This document shows positions 1-6,701 of a DNA stretch of 11,200 bases, piece after piece. The stretch lies in contig JAADFS010000015.1 in NCBI GenBank assembly GCA_013152795.1, positions 1 through 11,200 of the forward strand, given 5' to 3'. Source of the stretch: Deferribacteres bacterium. GTDB taxonomy: Bacteria; Nitrospirota; Thermodesulfovibrionia; UBA6902. The translations under genes were made by a program, and so were the position numbers. The first letter of the stretch is position 1, and each line of letters starts with the position of its first letter. A model generated the notes under the pieces. The model was not told where the DNA came from, did no database searches, and saw only the letters and a program-made list of their open reading frames with translations.

Positions 1-102
1 GACAACCTGTTTGACAGGGAGCCGGAGACGGGACGGCGCCTGCTTGCCCTGATCACGCAAAACCTCGCAAGGGCCAATGAGAAAATCACAGTGGGCAGGT
101 AA
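1..102 (+). CDS. C-terminal end of an unidentified protein, possibly sulfatase-like (partial)
   Basis: The frame is open from the first base and stops with TAA at 100-102, giving 33 residues that begin DNLFDREPETGRRLLALI. The 5' part lies outside the window. The tail, with NLFDREPETGRRL followed by an amphipathic helix, resembles the last helix of sulfatase/alkaline-phosphatase superfamily enzymes, where a phrase like 'NLxxxxPExxxxL' is common. That is a resemblance only, and no catalytic residue is visible. Codon use (AGG arginine, GC-rich third positions) matches the coding style of the transporter genes. It converges on the minus-strand DUF218 gene with a 36-bp gap, and I see no intrinsic terminator between them. 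Confidence 0.5.
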   Translation, partial: DNLFDREPETGRRLLALITQNLARANEKITVGR

Positions 103-138
103 TCAATGTGGTACAGCCCATACCCTGGATCCGCGCAG

Positions 139-819
139 CTACAAAAGAAAGTTGGTATAAACAAGAAGTTTAAAATATTCGAGTAGAAGTTCACGCAGAT
201 CAACCGGTTCGCTGGACATATAAATATATAAATCAATATTCCTCTCTCTTGCAAATTCAGAAAAACTCTTCCAGACTCTCATGGTATGATATGAAGAAGT
301 CACCAGTATTAAACGTTTATACCCCCTTTTAAAAACAATATCAGGAATACCTTTTGCCTCAGTGAATGTCCCGAAAAAACCTTTTCTTAATGACACGGGT
401 TCAGCATCTTCCTTTTTGACACCAAGGGCGACCAGCCTCTTTATTGCCCATTCATTATTTGTCAGGTTCCTGCTGAGCAAGGCATTATACTGCGTTATGC
501 CGGGCCTGTCCAGGAATAATATTTTCTTCGATAATCCGCGACGGTACAGGTCAGCGGCGGTTTCAAATCTGTTCCTCAGACTGTTTTGTCCTCCGCCCAA
601 TACATAGATGACATTATCCGAGTTTGAAGGTGGTTTCCAAAAAACATCGGGCAGGGGTTCAATCCTCACTAGTTTTTTCATCAATGCATTTTTGAATTCC
701 CTGTGACCCGGAACGCCCTGAAAGGTCAAAAACAACCATAAAACAAAAACAACACTGAAAACACCGGTTATTGAAATCAGCAATGCCTTTTTCATTTTCC
801 GAAAGGAAATATTCCGCAC
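139..819 (-). CDS. Membrane-anchored YdcF/SanA/ElyC-type (DUF218) protein
   Basis: This 226-residue protein has one N-terminal membrane segment (about residues 11-33, rich in I, V, L and F) followed by a single DUF218 domain (about 68-205). Hallmarks of the domain are the strand plus glycine turn VIYVLGGG (70-77), the RFETAADLYRRG helix (84-95), TFTEA (151-155) and VTSSYHTMRV (173-182). Characterised relatives (E. coli SanA, ElyC, YdcF) act in envelope integrity or peptidoglycan/lipid-carrier metabolism; the exact reaction is unsettled. The start is uncertain. The long form begins with GTG at 819, and an ATG at 795 (MKKALLIS) gives a more usual signal-anchor; neither has a convincing ribosome site. 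The gene looks AT-richer than the transporter genes, as surface-polysaccharide genes often are. Its 5' side faces the palindrome-rich gap and the divergent transporter operon. Confidence 0.85.
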   Translation of the reverse strand: MRNISFRKMKKALLISITGVFSVVFVLWLFLTFQGVPGHREFKNALMKKLVRIEPLPDVFWKPPSNSDNVIYVLGGGQNSLRNRFETAADLYRRGLSKKILFLDRPGITQYNALLSRNLTNNEWAIKRLVALGVKKEDAEPVSLRKGFFGTFTEAKGIPDIVFKRGYKRLILVTSSYHTMRVWKSFSEFARERNIDLYIYMSSEPVDLRELLLEYFKLLVYTNFLL

Positions 820-835
820 GGCATATTCAAAGTAA

Positions 836-907
836 CCCCTCCCAACCTCCCCTTAACCTAAGGGGAGGAGTAAATATCTCCCCTCTTAGGTTAAGAGGGG
901 CCGGGAG
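836..907. repeat. Nested GC-rich palindrome (REP/BIME-like intergenic element)
   Basis: There are two perfect hairpins in tandem. The first is a 10-bp stem (846-855 with 859-868, 3-nt loop). The second is a 9-bp stem (880-888 with 892-900, 3-nt loop). The two hairpins are also inverted copies of each other around the AT-rich centre TAAATAT (871-877), with a 2-nt bulge, so the whole element can form one long cruciform. An outer CTCCC (839-843) pairs with GGGAG (903-907). It lies between the divergent DUF218 gene and the sugar operon. Such CCCCTCC...GGAGGGG elements are dispersed non-coding repeats in several Nitrospirota and Desulfobacterota genomes (recalled, not checked). No T-tract follows, so it is not a standard terminator. 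Confidence 0.75.
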
Positions 908-944
908 AGTTATTCAATCAATATTTCCTGCAACAGAGACGTAT

Positions 945-1010
945 TTCCAATATCCCATCGCTTTATAAAGGTTTTACGGCGGCTCTCCTGCCTGTTTATA
1001 CAACATTAAG
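945..1010 (+). repeat. Dispersed intergenic repeat, copy 1
   Basis: The left end is TTCCAATATCCCATCGC followed, after one mismatch, by TTATA (945-967). This matches the copy at 5351-5373 in the same orientation at 22 of 23 positions. The right end is CTCTCCTGCC (983-992) followed by TTTATACAACATTA (995-1008), and both words recur on the minus strand at 6702-6728. The middle is about 8 nt shorter than in the minus-strand copy. The repeat ends directly before the -35 box of the sugar operon. Confidence 0.7.
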
Positions 1011-1011
1011 G

Positions 1012-1040
1012 TTGACTGTTAGTATAACGCAGATTATACT
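1012..1040 (+). promoter_or_regulatory. Sigma70-type promoter of the sugar ABC transporter operon
   Basis: A -35 box TTGACT (1012-1017) and a -10 box TATACT (1035-1040) are separated by exactly 17 bp. Each differs from consensus at one position, TTGACA for the -35 and TATAAT for the -10. Transcription would start near 1047, leaving an untranslated leader of about 42 nt before the strong ribosome site at 1077-1083. Confidence 0.8.
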
Positions 1041-1042
1041 AA
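1019..1042. promoter_or_regulatory. Perfect inverted repeat over the -10 box: probable repressor operator
   Basis: TTAGTATAA (1019-1027) and its exact reverse complement TTATACTAA (1034-1042) are separated by 6 bp (CGCAGA). The repeat fills the spacer and covers the whole -10 hexamer of the transporter promoter. This layout is typical of a site where a dimeric repressor would block RNA polymerase, as LacI/GalR- or GntR-type regulators often do for sugar importers. No regulator gene is in the window, so the partner is unknown. The self-complementary TATA content of a -10 box explains a few of the paired bases but not nine in a row. Confidence 0.65.
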
Positions 1043-1088
1043 TTGCGATTATCAAAAAAAACAACAATGTCTGTAAGAGGAGGATGCC

Positions 1089-2435
1089 ATGAACAACCTC
1101 TTAAGATCAGTCGGGGGATATCTTATGAACAGGCAAGCCGTAAGACACAGGGTCATTCAGGGAATATTCATGGGTATTTTCGTATTGTTGCTGCTCGTCC
1201 CCGCAGGGTGCACAAAGAAGGCCGAGGAGGGGAAGACCACTCTTCATTTTGTCACTTGGAAGCCGAATATACCCGAGGCATGGGAGGAGATTTACAGCAT
1301 CTTCAGGGCCGAGCATCCTGATATTGAACTGGTAAGGGAGACAGGGCCCCATTCGTCAACCGCATTCCATGACCTCCTGACGCAGAAGCTCAAAAACCGC
1401 AGTGAGGACGTGGACGTGTTCTTAATGGATGTGATCTGGCCCCCGGAGTTTGCGGCGGCAGGCTGGGCCGCGCCCCTTGACGAGATGTTCGCCCCCTCTG
1501 AACGGAAAGAGTTTCTGGAGGGTGCGATACTGGCGAATTCATACAACGGCAAGATCTACGGCGTCCCCCTTTTCATTGACAGCGGCATTCTCTACTACCG
1601 CAGGGATCTGCTCGAAAAGTACGGTTTCAAACCTCCCCGGACATGGCAGGAGATGGTGGAACAGGCGGAAAAGATAACCGCCGGAGAGGCCGGAAAAGGC
1701 GTGGAAATCTACGGATTCTCGGGACAGTTCAAACAGTACGAGGGGCTCGTGTGCGACATGATGGAGTATATCCTGAGCAATGGAGGAAACATCATCAACC
1801 CGAAAACCGGCAAGTCCGGGATTGCAGAGAAGCCCGCGGTCGAGGCGGTCAGGTTTGTCAGGGACAACATTATCGGGAAGATCGCCCCTGCAGGGGTCCT
1901 GACATACCAGGAGCCCGAATCCCTGGACCTGTTTATCCAGGGCAAGGCGGTCTTTCACAGAAACTGGCCCTATGCCTGGGAGGTGTCAAACAACCCGAAG
2001 CGCTCCACCATAGCAGGCAAGGTGGGGATTGCAAGGCTTCCGCATTTTCCGGGAGGCAGGAGCTATTCCACCCTGGGAGGGTGGCAGGCCGGCATAAGCA
2101 GTTATTCGAAAAACAAGGAGGCTGCCTGGACCTTCGTGAAGTTCCTGACAAGCGAAAGGATACAGAAGCTCCTGGCGCTGAAGGCAGGGCGCGCCCCGAC
2201 CAGAAAGAAGCTGTACGGCGATGCGGAAATCCTCAAGGCCTATCCGCACTTCTCGGGGATGAAGGATGTCTTCCTGACCGCATACCCGCGGCCGAGGACC
2301 CCTCTTTATCCTGCGGTATCCAATGTGCTGCAGCGTTACTTCAGCAAGGCAATATCCGATCCCTCCTCGGATATAGAAAAGGAGGCCCTATCGGCCTCGC
2401 AGGAGATAGACAGGCTCCTTTCGCTTGCAAAATAG
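1089..2435 (+). CDS. Lipoprotein solute-binding protein of a CUT1 sugar ABC importer (MalE/trehalose-maltose type)
   Basis: This 448-residue extracellular sugar-binding protein (SBP_bac_1 family) captures the substrate outside the inner membrane and delivers it to the permeases encoded next. Residues 23-40 form a hydrophobic signal ending in VPAG before Cys41. This is a lipobox, though with Pro where Leu is usual at -3, so the protein should be lipid-anchored. The mature part starts with TTLHFVTWKPN, and the first lobe carries DVDVFLMDVIWPPEFAAAGW, a phrase close to that of trehalose/maltose-binding proteins. The ATG at 1089 is chosen because GAGGAGG (1077-1083) lies 5 nt upstream. A second in-frame ATG at 1125 would give a more standard-length signal peptide but has a weaker ribosome site. 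It is the first gene of a four-gene operon. Substrate identity is inferred from family resemblance only. Confidence 0.9.
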   Translation: MNNLLRSVGGYLMNRQAVRHRVIQGIFMGIFVLLLLVPAGCTKKAEEGKTTLHFVTWKPNIPEAWEEIYSIFRAEHPDIELVRETGPHSSTAFHDLLTQKLKNRSEDVDVFLMDVIWPPEFAAAGWAAPLDEMFAPSERKEFLEGAILANSYNGKIYGVPLFIDSGILYYRRDLLEKYGFKPPRTWQEMVEQAEKITAGEAGKGVEIYGFSGQFKQYEGLVCDMMEYILSNGGNIINPKTGKSGIAEKPAVEAVRFVRDNIIGKIAPAGVLTYQEPESLDLFIQGKAVFHRNWPYAWEVSNNPKRSTIAGKVGIARLPHFPGGRSYSTLGGWQAGISSYSKNKEAAWTFVKFLTSERIQKLLALKAGRAPTRKKLYGDAEILKAYPHFSGMKDVFLTAYPRPRTPLYPAVSNVLQRYFSKAISDPSSDIEKEALSASQEIDRLLSLAK

Positions 2436-2457
2436 TGCCCGGGGACTGCATGCTTAA

Positions 2458-3360
2458 ATGAAACCGTCCTCACGTGCAAAAGAGCGGATTTTCGCCCTGG
2501 CCCTGATAGCTCCGTGCTTTCTGTTTGTTGTCACTTTTGCATTTTATCCGATCATTTACTCATTTTACCTCAGCCTGCACAGGATAATTCTTGGCATCCC
2601 GTCCCTCGGGCAGCCTTTTACCGGGCTTGAAAATTACAGGGCACTGCTGCATGACAGGATCGCACTGCATTCCCTGATAAACACGCTGATGTTCGTGTTC
2701 ATATCAACCTTCCTTGAGATACTGTTCGGCCTCGTTATCGCCCTTGTCATAAACAGGCATTTCAGGGGAAGGGGCATGGTAAGGGCCGCTATACTCGTGC
2801 CGTGGGCCATCCCCACAGTGGTCTCGTCACAGATGTGGAGATTCATATTCAATGACCAGTACGGCCTGCTGAATTACATCCTGTACGGTTCTGATACATC
2901 CAGTTACAATGCATGGCTTGCGGATCCCGTGTATGCATTTTCAGCGATAGTGGCAGCCGATGTGTGGAAGACCTCGTCTTTTGCCGCACTGCTGATCCTC
3001 GCCGGGCTGCAGGTCATCCCCGATGAGCTTTATGAAGCGGCTGAGATAGACGGCGCCGGCGCGTGGCAGCGGTTCAGGAGGATAACGCTTCCCCTTGTCA
3101 AACCGGCCATTCTCATCGCCCTCCTTTTCAGGACAATGGACGCCTTCAGGGTGTTCGACCTTGTGTTTGTCATGACACAGGGCGGCCCGGCTGATTCCAC
3201 CAATGTGCTTCAGTTCTACGGGTATAAGAAGATGTTTACGGAGGGGCTCATGGGATACGGCTCCACGATTTCAGTGGTGGTCTTTCTGATGGCCCTGATA
3301 ATATCCGTGATTTACATCAGGGTGATGGGGAAGGGAATGCTGAAAGCAAAAAACGCCTGA
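2458..3360 (+). CDS. CUT1 sugar ABC transporter permease, MalF/SugA type
   Basis: This 300-residue inner-membrane permease has about six hydrophobic spans, at roughly 11-33, 74-98, 108-123, 158-184, 215-238 and 268-288. The cytoplasmic EAA loop reads ELYEAAEIDGAGAWQRFRRI and continues TLPLVKP (about 190-216). It keeps the conserved EAA...G...I.LP pattern that docks onto the ATPase. The length fits short MalF relatives that lack the large periplasmic insertion of E. coli MalF. It follows the binding-protein gene by 22 bp. No good Shine-Dalgarno precedes the ATG; only GGGG lies 13 nt away. A three-codon frame (ATG CTT AAA TGA, 2450-2461) overlaps the start, so coupled re-initiation is possible. 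It should form a heterodimer with the next permease. Confidence 0.92.
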   Translation: MKPSSRAKERIFALALIAPCFLFVVTFAFYPIIYSFYLSLHRIILGIPSLGQPFTGLENYRALLHDRIALHSLINTLMFVFISTFLEILFGLVIALVINRHFRGRGMVRAAILVPWAIPTVVSSQMWRFIFNDQYGLLNYILYGSDTSSYNAWLADPVYAFSAIVAADVWKTSSFAALLILAGLQVIPDELYEAAEIDGAGAWQRFRRITLPLVKPAILIALLFRTMDAFRVFDLVFVMTQGGPADSTNVLQFYGYKKMFTEGLMGYGSTISVVVFLMALIISVIYIRVMGKGMLKAKNA

Positions 3361-3378
3361 GGCGGAGTGTTACAGATT

Positions 3379-4188
3379 ATGAACAGATTTCTGTTTTATG
3401 CAACAACATTTGTCGTGGTCTTCATGAGCCTGCTGCCGTTTGCGTGGTTCCTGAACACTTCACTGAAAACCCCCATAGAGGTCACGGCGATACCGCCGGT
3501 GCTCCTCCCTTCGGGCACCCTTCATTCATACCGGTCCGCAATAACGGAATATAATCTCCTGCACTTTGTCAGAAACAGCGTGATAGTGGCGGGGCTTACC
3601 ACATTTTTCACCATTTTAATCTCCGTGTTTGCAGGGTACGCGCTGGCACGCCTGAGACTCAGATACAAGGGACTGATTATGGGGAGCCTCCTCCTGGTGT
3701 CCATGTTCCCGCAGATATCCATAGCAGGGCCTGTGTGGAGGATACTGCATGCCCTGGGATGGCTCAACACTTACCAGGGCCTTGTCCTGCCCTATGTAAC
3801 CCTTACGCTTCCGCTCGGCGTATGGATACTGGCGGTCTTTTTCACGGAGCTTCCCGATGAGCTGGAGGATGCGGCGAGGATCGACGGATGCAGCCATGTG
3901 CAGACGCTTTTCAGGATCATGATTCCCCTTGCCGCGCCGGGGGTCTTTACGGCGGCGATCCTCGTGTTTATTTATGCATGGAATGAGTTTTTCTTCGCCC
4001 TGCTGATCATGACGCAGCAGAAGTTTCAGACACTGCCTGTGGGAATAGCCCTGTTTCAGGGACAGTATACCCTCCCGTGGGGTGAGATTGCCGCTGCCTC
4101 GACAGTGGCCACCGTGCCCCTCGTGCTGCTGGTCTTCTTGTTTCAGAAAAGGATTGTAAGAGGGCTTTCGGCAGGGGCCGTTAAATAG
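3379..4188 (+). CDS. CUT1 sugar ABC transporter permease, MalG/SugB type
   Basis: This 269-residue inner-membrane permease is the partner of the MalF-type subunit. Hydrophobic spans lie at about 5-24, 67-90, 98-115, 132-155, 184-212 and 236-256. The EAA loop reads ELPDELEDAARIDGCSHVQT and continues LFRIMIPLAAP (about 157-187). The C-terminus is short and basic, as in MalG. The ATG at 3379 is preferred, with GGAG at 3364-3367 about 11 nt upstream. A GTG at 3367 would add four residues but overlaps that ribosome site. The gene begins 18 bp after the previous stop, as expected inside one transcript. Confidence 0.92.
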   Translation: MNRFLFYATTFVVVFMSLLPFAWFLNTSLKTPIEVTAIPPVLLPSGTLHSYRSAITEYNLLHFVRNSVIVAGLTTFFTILISVFAGYALARLRLRYKGLIMGSLLLVSMFPQISIAGPVWRILHALGWLNTYQGLVLPYVTLTLPLGVWILAVFFTELPDELEDAARIDGCSHVQTLFRIMIPLAAPGVFTAAILVFIYAWNEFFFALLIMTQQKFQTLPVGIALFQGQYTLPWGEIAAASTVATVPLVLLVFLFQKRIVRGLSAGAVK

Positions 4189-4199
4189 ACCTTTAAACA

Positions 4200-4232
4200 T
4201 AATGTTGCATAAAACGGGCAGCAGAGACTGCC
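4200..4232 (-). repeat. TTTATRCAACAT motif with small hairpin, in the leader of the ATPase gene
   Basis: Read on the minus strand, GGCAG and CTGCC (4217-4221 with 4228-4232) form a 5-bp stem around 6 nt. The stem is followed by TTTATGCAACATTA (4200-4213). The same CTGCC plus TTTATRCAACAT arrangement occurs at 988-1008, 6702-6723 and 6808-6830. Here it fills most of the 68-bp gap between the second permease gene and the ATPase gene, on the strand opposite to the operon. Its function is unknown. It is oriented the wrong way to act as a terminator for the operon. Confidence 0.5.
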
Positions 4233-4256
4233 GGGGAATCGACAGTTGAGGTTGAG

Positions 4257-5327
4257 ATGGCAGGCCTTAAAATAAGAAATCTTAAAAAATCATTCGGCGG
4301 CAACGCGGTTATAAACAACATCTCCTTTGACGTGCGGGAGGGGGAATTCTGCATACTCCTCGGGCCGTCCGGATGCGGAAAGACCACGGTGCTCAGGCTG
4401 ATCGCAGGGCTGGAGCATCAGGATGAAGGCGAAATCTTCATAGGAGACAGGGAGGTAAGCGGCCTTACACCAGGTGAGAGGGACATTGCGATGGTCTTTC
4501 AGAGCTATGCCCTTTATCCACATCTGAGTGTGTATGAAAATATGGCATTCCCCCTGAAGATAAAGAAAAGACCGCGGGAGGAGACTGACAGGAAAGTCCG
4601 GGAGGCAGCGGGACTTCTGGGCATAGAGGAGTTGCTGCACAGAAAGCCGAAGGAGCTGTCAGGGGGCCAGAGGCAGAGGGTCGCCATCGGGAGGGCGATT
4701 GTGAGAAACCCGGAGCTTTTCCTGTTTGACGAGCCTCTTTCCAATCTCGACGCCAAGCTGCGGGGCAGCATGAGGGTGGAGCTTGCAAAGCTACATCAGA
4801 AACTGGGGGCCACTATGGTATACGTCACCCATGACCAGGTAGAGGCCATGACCCTTGGAGAAAAGATCATCCTGCTGGACCGGGGCGAAATACAGCAGAC
4901 CGGCACCCCCCGGCAGATATACGAAAAACCGTCAAATCTCTTTGTCGCTACATTTATCGGAAGCCCGCCGATAAATCTCCTGAGGGGGCGTATAATTATG
5001 GAGGGGGGTAGGATCTTTTTCAGCTCCGGTGAGCTTCTGATCGATACCGGGTCAAGAGAGGAACTGCAACAGTATGCAGGCCGCGAGGTTACAATGGGGA
5101 TCAGGCCGGAGTCCCTTACACCGGGCGATGGTCCGGTCAAGGGCCGGGTGGAGCTCGTTGAACATCTCGGCGCTGAAACACTTGTCTATGTAAGGGTTGA
5201 TGGGACACGGGTCATTGCAAAGGCCTCACCTGATTTTGAGAGAAAGCCGGGCGAAGAAATCTCCCTTGCACTGAGTGACACGGGGATTCATTTCTTCTGC
5301 AACGGCCACAGGATCGGCCGGCCCTGA
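4257..5327 (+). CDS. ABC transporter ATPase of the MalK/UgpC/MsmX family
   Basis: This 356-residue ATP-binding subunit powers the sugar importer at the cytoplasmic face. All motifs are intact: Walker A GPSGCGKTT (36-44), Q-loop Gln82, signature LSGGQ (134-138), Walker B LFLFDEP (154-160), D-loop NLDAKLR (163-169) and the switch His192. About 235-350 is the TOBE/OB-fold region typical of CUT1 ATPases, where regulators or PTS proteins bind in some species. TGAGG (4247-4251) sits 5 nt before the ATG. The gap to the permease gene (68 bp) is the widest in the operon and holds a repeat motif. The subfamily is shared by maltose, trehalose and glycerol-phosphate importers, so the ATPase alone does not show the substrate. 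I see no clear terminator after its stop. Confidence 0.93.
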   Translation: MAGLKIRNLKKSFGGNAVINNISFDVREGEFCILLGPSGCGKTTVLRLIAGLEHQDEGEIFIGDREVSGLTPGERDIAMVFQSYALYPHLSVYENMAFPLKIKKRPREETDRKVREAAGLLGIEELLHRKPKELSGGQRQRVAIGRAIVRNPELFLFDEPLSNLDAKLRGSMRVELAKLHQKLGATMVYVTHDQVEAMTLGEKIILLDRGEIQQTGTPRQIYEKPSNLFVATFIGSPPINLLRGRIIMEGGRIFFSSGELLIDTGSREELQQYAGREVTMGIRPESLTPGDGPVKGRVELVEHLGAETLVYVRVDGTRVIAKASPDFERKPGEEISLALSDTGIHFFCNGHRIGRP

Positions 5328-5342
5328 CAATTGCACTCTCTT

Positions 5343-5396
5343 CTGTTAAATTCCAATATCCCATCGCCTTATAGCCGTTGACCCCGCAACCCGCAA
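5343..5396 (+). repeat. Dispersed intergenic repeat, copy 2
   Basis: This copy runs from CTGTTAAATTCC through CCCATCGCCTTATAGCCG to CGCAACCCGC. It aligns over about 52 bp with the reverse complement of 6731-6783. Its core at 5351-5373 repeats 945-967 in direct orientation. It lacks the TTTATRCAACAT end seen in copies 1 and 3. It lies between the convergent ATPase and SGNH genes and fills about half of that 104-bp gap. Confidence 0.7.
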
Positions 5397-5431
5397 GCCG
5401 CGCAACCCTCCTAACACTTGATTCCGGCAGC

Positions 5432-6562
5432 CTATTTTGCCTGCTGGTGATACTGCTCTGCCATTGCAAGGTCGAGCAGTCGGCTGTTTTTCAGGAACTT
5501 GTACAGGGCTTCAGCTATGATTGTGTTGCCTGTAAATGTTGGATGGCACTGGTCATAAAACAGATTCTTCTCTCTGTTCTCACGCATGACGGGAAGGAGG
5601 TCCAGGAAAGGAATATTCCTTTCCTCGCAGATTTTCTTAAGAATCCGTTGTGGTTTATTATCGAAAAATTCAGCTTCGACCTGCACGCTCACCGGGAAGG
5701 AAAACAGGAAAATCCTGAAATTATGTTCCTCGGCCAGTTTCAATGCCTCATCCAGCTTCTTTTCGATGAACTTCCAGGAACTGTCCCGCCAGGCGGCGCC
5801 CCAGTCTGATTCAGCCTCTTCTATCATTCTATAAAACGTCTCCCTGTCATTGACCCACTTCCGCTCATTGAATGTTTCCACCCAGGCGACCCTGGATTTT
5901 CCTATGAGGCGGACATACCTCTCCACGAAAATGCGGCGGTACAGCCAGCGTATGAATCGGCTGTGTTTCAGGATAAAGTAGTTATAGCCCTTTTCAACAA
6001 AAACCCCCCACGGAGCCCGGCTGTCATTAAGATAAAATCCGATCCCCACTAAATCAGGTTGGGCCTTTATGCCGTTTTCCCGCAGGATTTCAACCTCTTC
6101 AGCCAGGCCGATGTCTCCTACCCCCGCATTGATGACCTGGAATTTTATTCCCGTGTCATTTCCAGTGTTCAGCAGTTTTTCCAGTTGGCCCACGTATACC
6201 TCATCCCTGTTGAAACGCATTCCCTGGGTTATGGAGTCACCCAGGATAAGAATCCTGAACTCGTTTTTCTTTTCGGGGGAGAGCTCGTCATACCGGAATC
6301 CGAGTGAATTTATCTTCACATGGACTACTTTCCGCCTTTGGGGATGTATAAAGGTGTTGGTTGCAAACGGCCTGTTCCGCCGGCCCCTGTCCGTGTATAT
6401 AAACATTGATGAGGGATCATTCCTGTAGACTTTGCCAAAAAAGTCAAAACCGTGGACTATCTTGTCATAGGCGCGTTTCCCGGTTTCCGCGATGATAAAC
6501 ATAAGGGTGATGCTTGAGATAACCAGCAGAATGTTTTTAGAGAGGTTTTTGAGTTTATCCAT
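5432..6562 (-). CDS. Membrane-anchored SGNH/GDSL-family hydrolase
   Basis: This 376-residue protein has an N-terminal membrane anchor (about 9-25), so the catalytic domain probably faces the periplasm. All SGNH blocks are visible: ILGDSITQG with Ser110 (block I), the Gly of NAGVGD (145-150, block II), GFYLND with Asn179 (block III), and DQCHPTFTG with Asp337 and His340 (block V). Family members are esterases or acyl-transfer enzymes, often removing or moving acetyl groups on surface polysaccharides; the substrate here is unknown. The ATG at 6562 is preferred because AGGA lies 5 nt upstream. A TTG at 6694 would add 44 residues but would run through the predicted promoter at 6666-6694. The gene is AT-richer than the sugar operon. 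With the DUF218 gene on the same strand, it hints at an envelope role. Confidence 0.88.
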   Translation of the reverse strand: MDKLKNLSKNILLVISSITLMFIIAETGKRAYDKIVHGFDFFGKVYRNDPSSMFIYTDRGRRNRPFATNTFIHPQRRKVVHVKINSLGFRYDELSPEKKNEFRILILGDSITQGMRFNRDEVYVGQLEKLLNTGNDTGIKFQVINAGVGDIGLAEEVEILRENGIKAQPDLVGIGFYLNDSRAPWGVFVEKGYNYFILKHSRFIRWLYRRIFVERYVRLIGKSRVAWVETFNERKWVNDRETFYRMIEEAESDWGAAWRDSSWKFIEKKLDEALKLAEEHNFRIFLFSFPVSVQVEAEFFDNKPQRILKKICEERNIPFLDLLPVMRENREKNLFYDQCHPTFTGNTIIAEALYKFLKNSRLLDLAMAEQYHQQAK

Positions 6563-6665
6563 ACCTGTCCTACCTGTTGCACTGAAACTCCGGGAATCCG
6601 GATTCAGTTTTTGCAGTTCAGCGATGAATGGCGTGAGTGCTGTGTTTTCAGCCTGTTTTGCGGAA

Positions 6666-6694
6666 AGTTTAACATACAGGAATAAATATGACAA
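6666..6694 (-). promoter_or_regulatory. Predicted promoter of the SGNH hydrolase gene
   Basis: On the minus strand a -35 box TTGTCA (6689-6694) and a -10 box TAAACT (6666-6671) have a 17-bp spacer. Transcription would begin near 6659, giving a leader of about 97 nt to the ATG at 6562. The promoter lies directly downstream of repeat copy 3, much as the sugar operon promoter lies directly downstream of copy 1. Confidence 0.55.
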
Positions 6695-6701
6695 TTCCCT
6701 T

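Noticed and set aside
1643..2461. A 272-codon plus-strand open frame inside the solute-binding protein gene
   Set aside because: It is a shadow frame, low in hydrophobic structure and rich in Arg, Gly and Gln, as GC-rich off-frames are. The overlapping frame encodes a recognisable binding protein.
3616..4200. A 194-codon minus-strand open frame opposite the MalG-type permease gene
   Set aside because: Composition is rich in His, Gln, Arg and Lys, as expected from the complement of a membrane protein gene. It has no family resemblance.
5328..5431. Terminator of the sugar operon
   Set aside because: No hairpin followed by a T-tract is visible in this gap on the plus strand. The CGCAA-rich stretch has short direct repeats only.
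6563..6694. N-terminal extension of the SGNH hydrolase from a TTG at 6694
   Set aside because: The extension covers a good -35/-10 pair, shows no domain, and would place 44 residues before the membrane anchor. The ATG at 6562 has a ribosome site.
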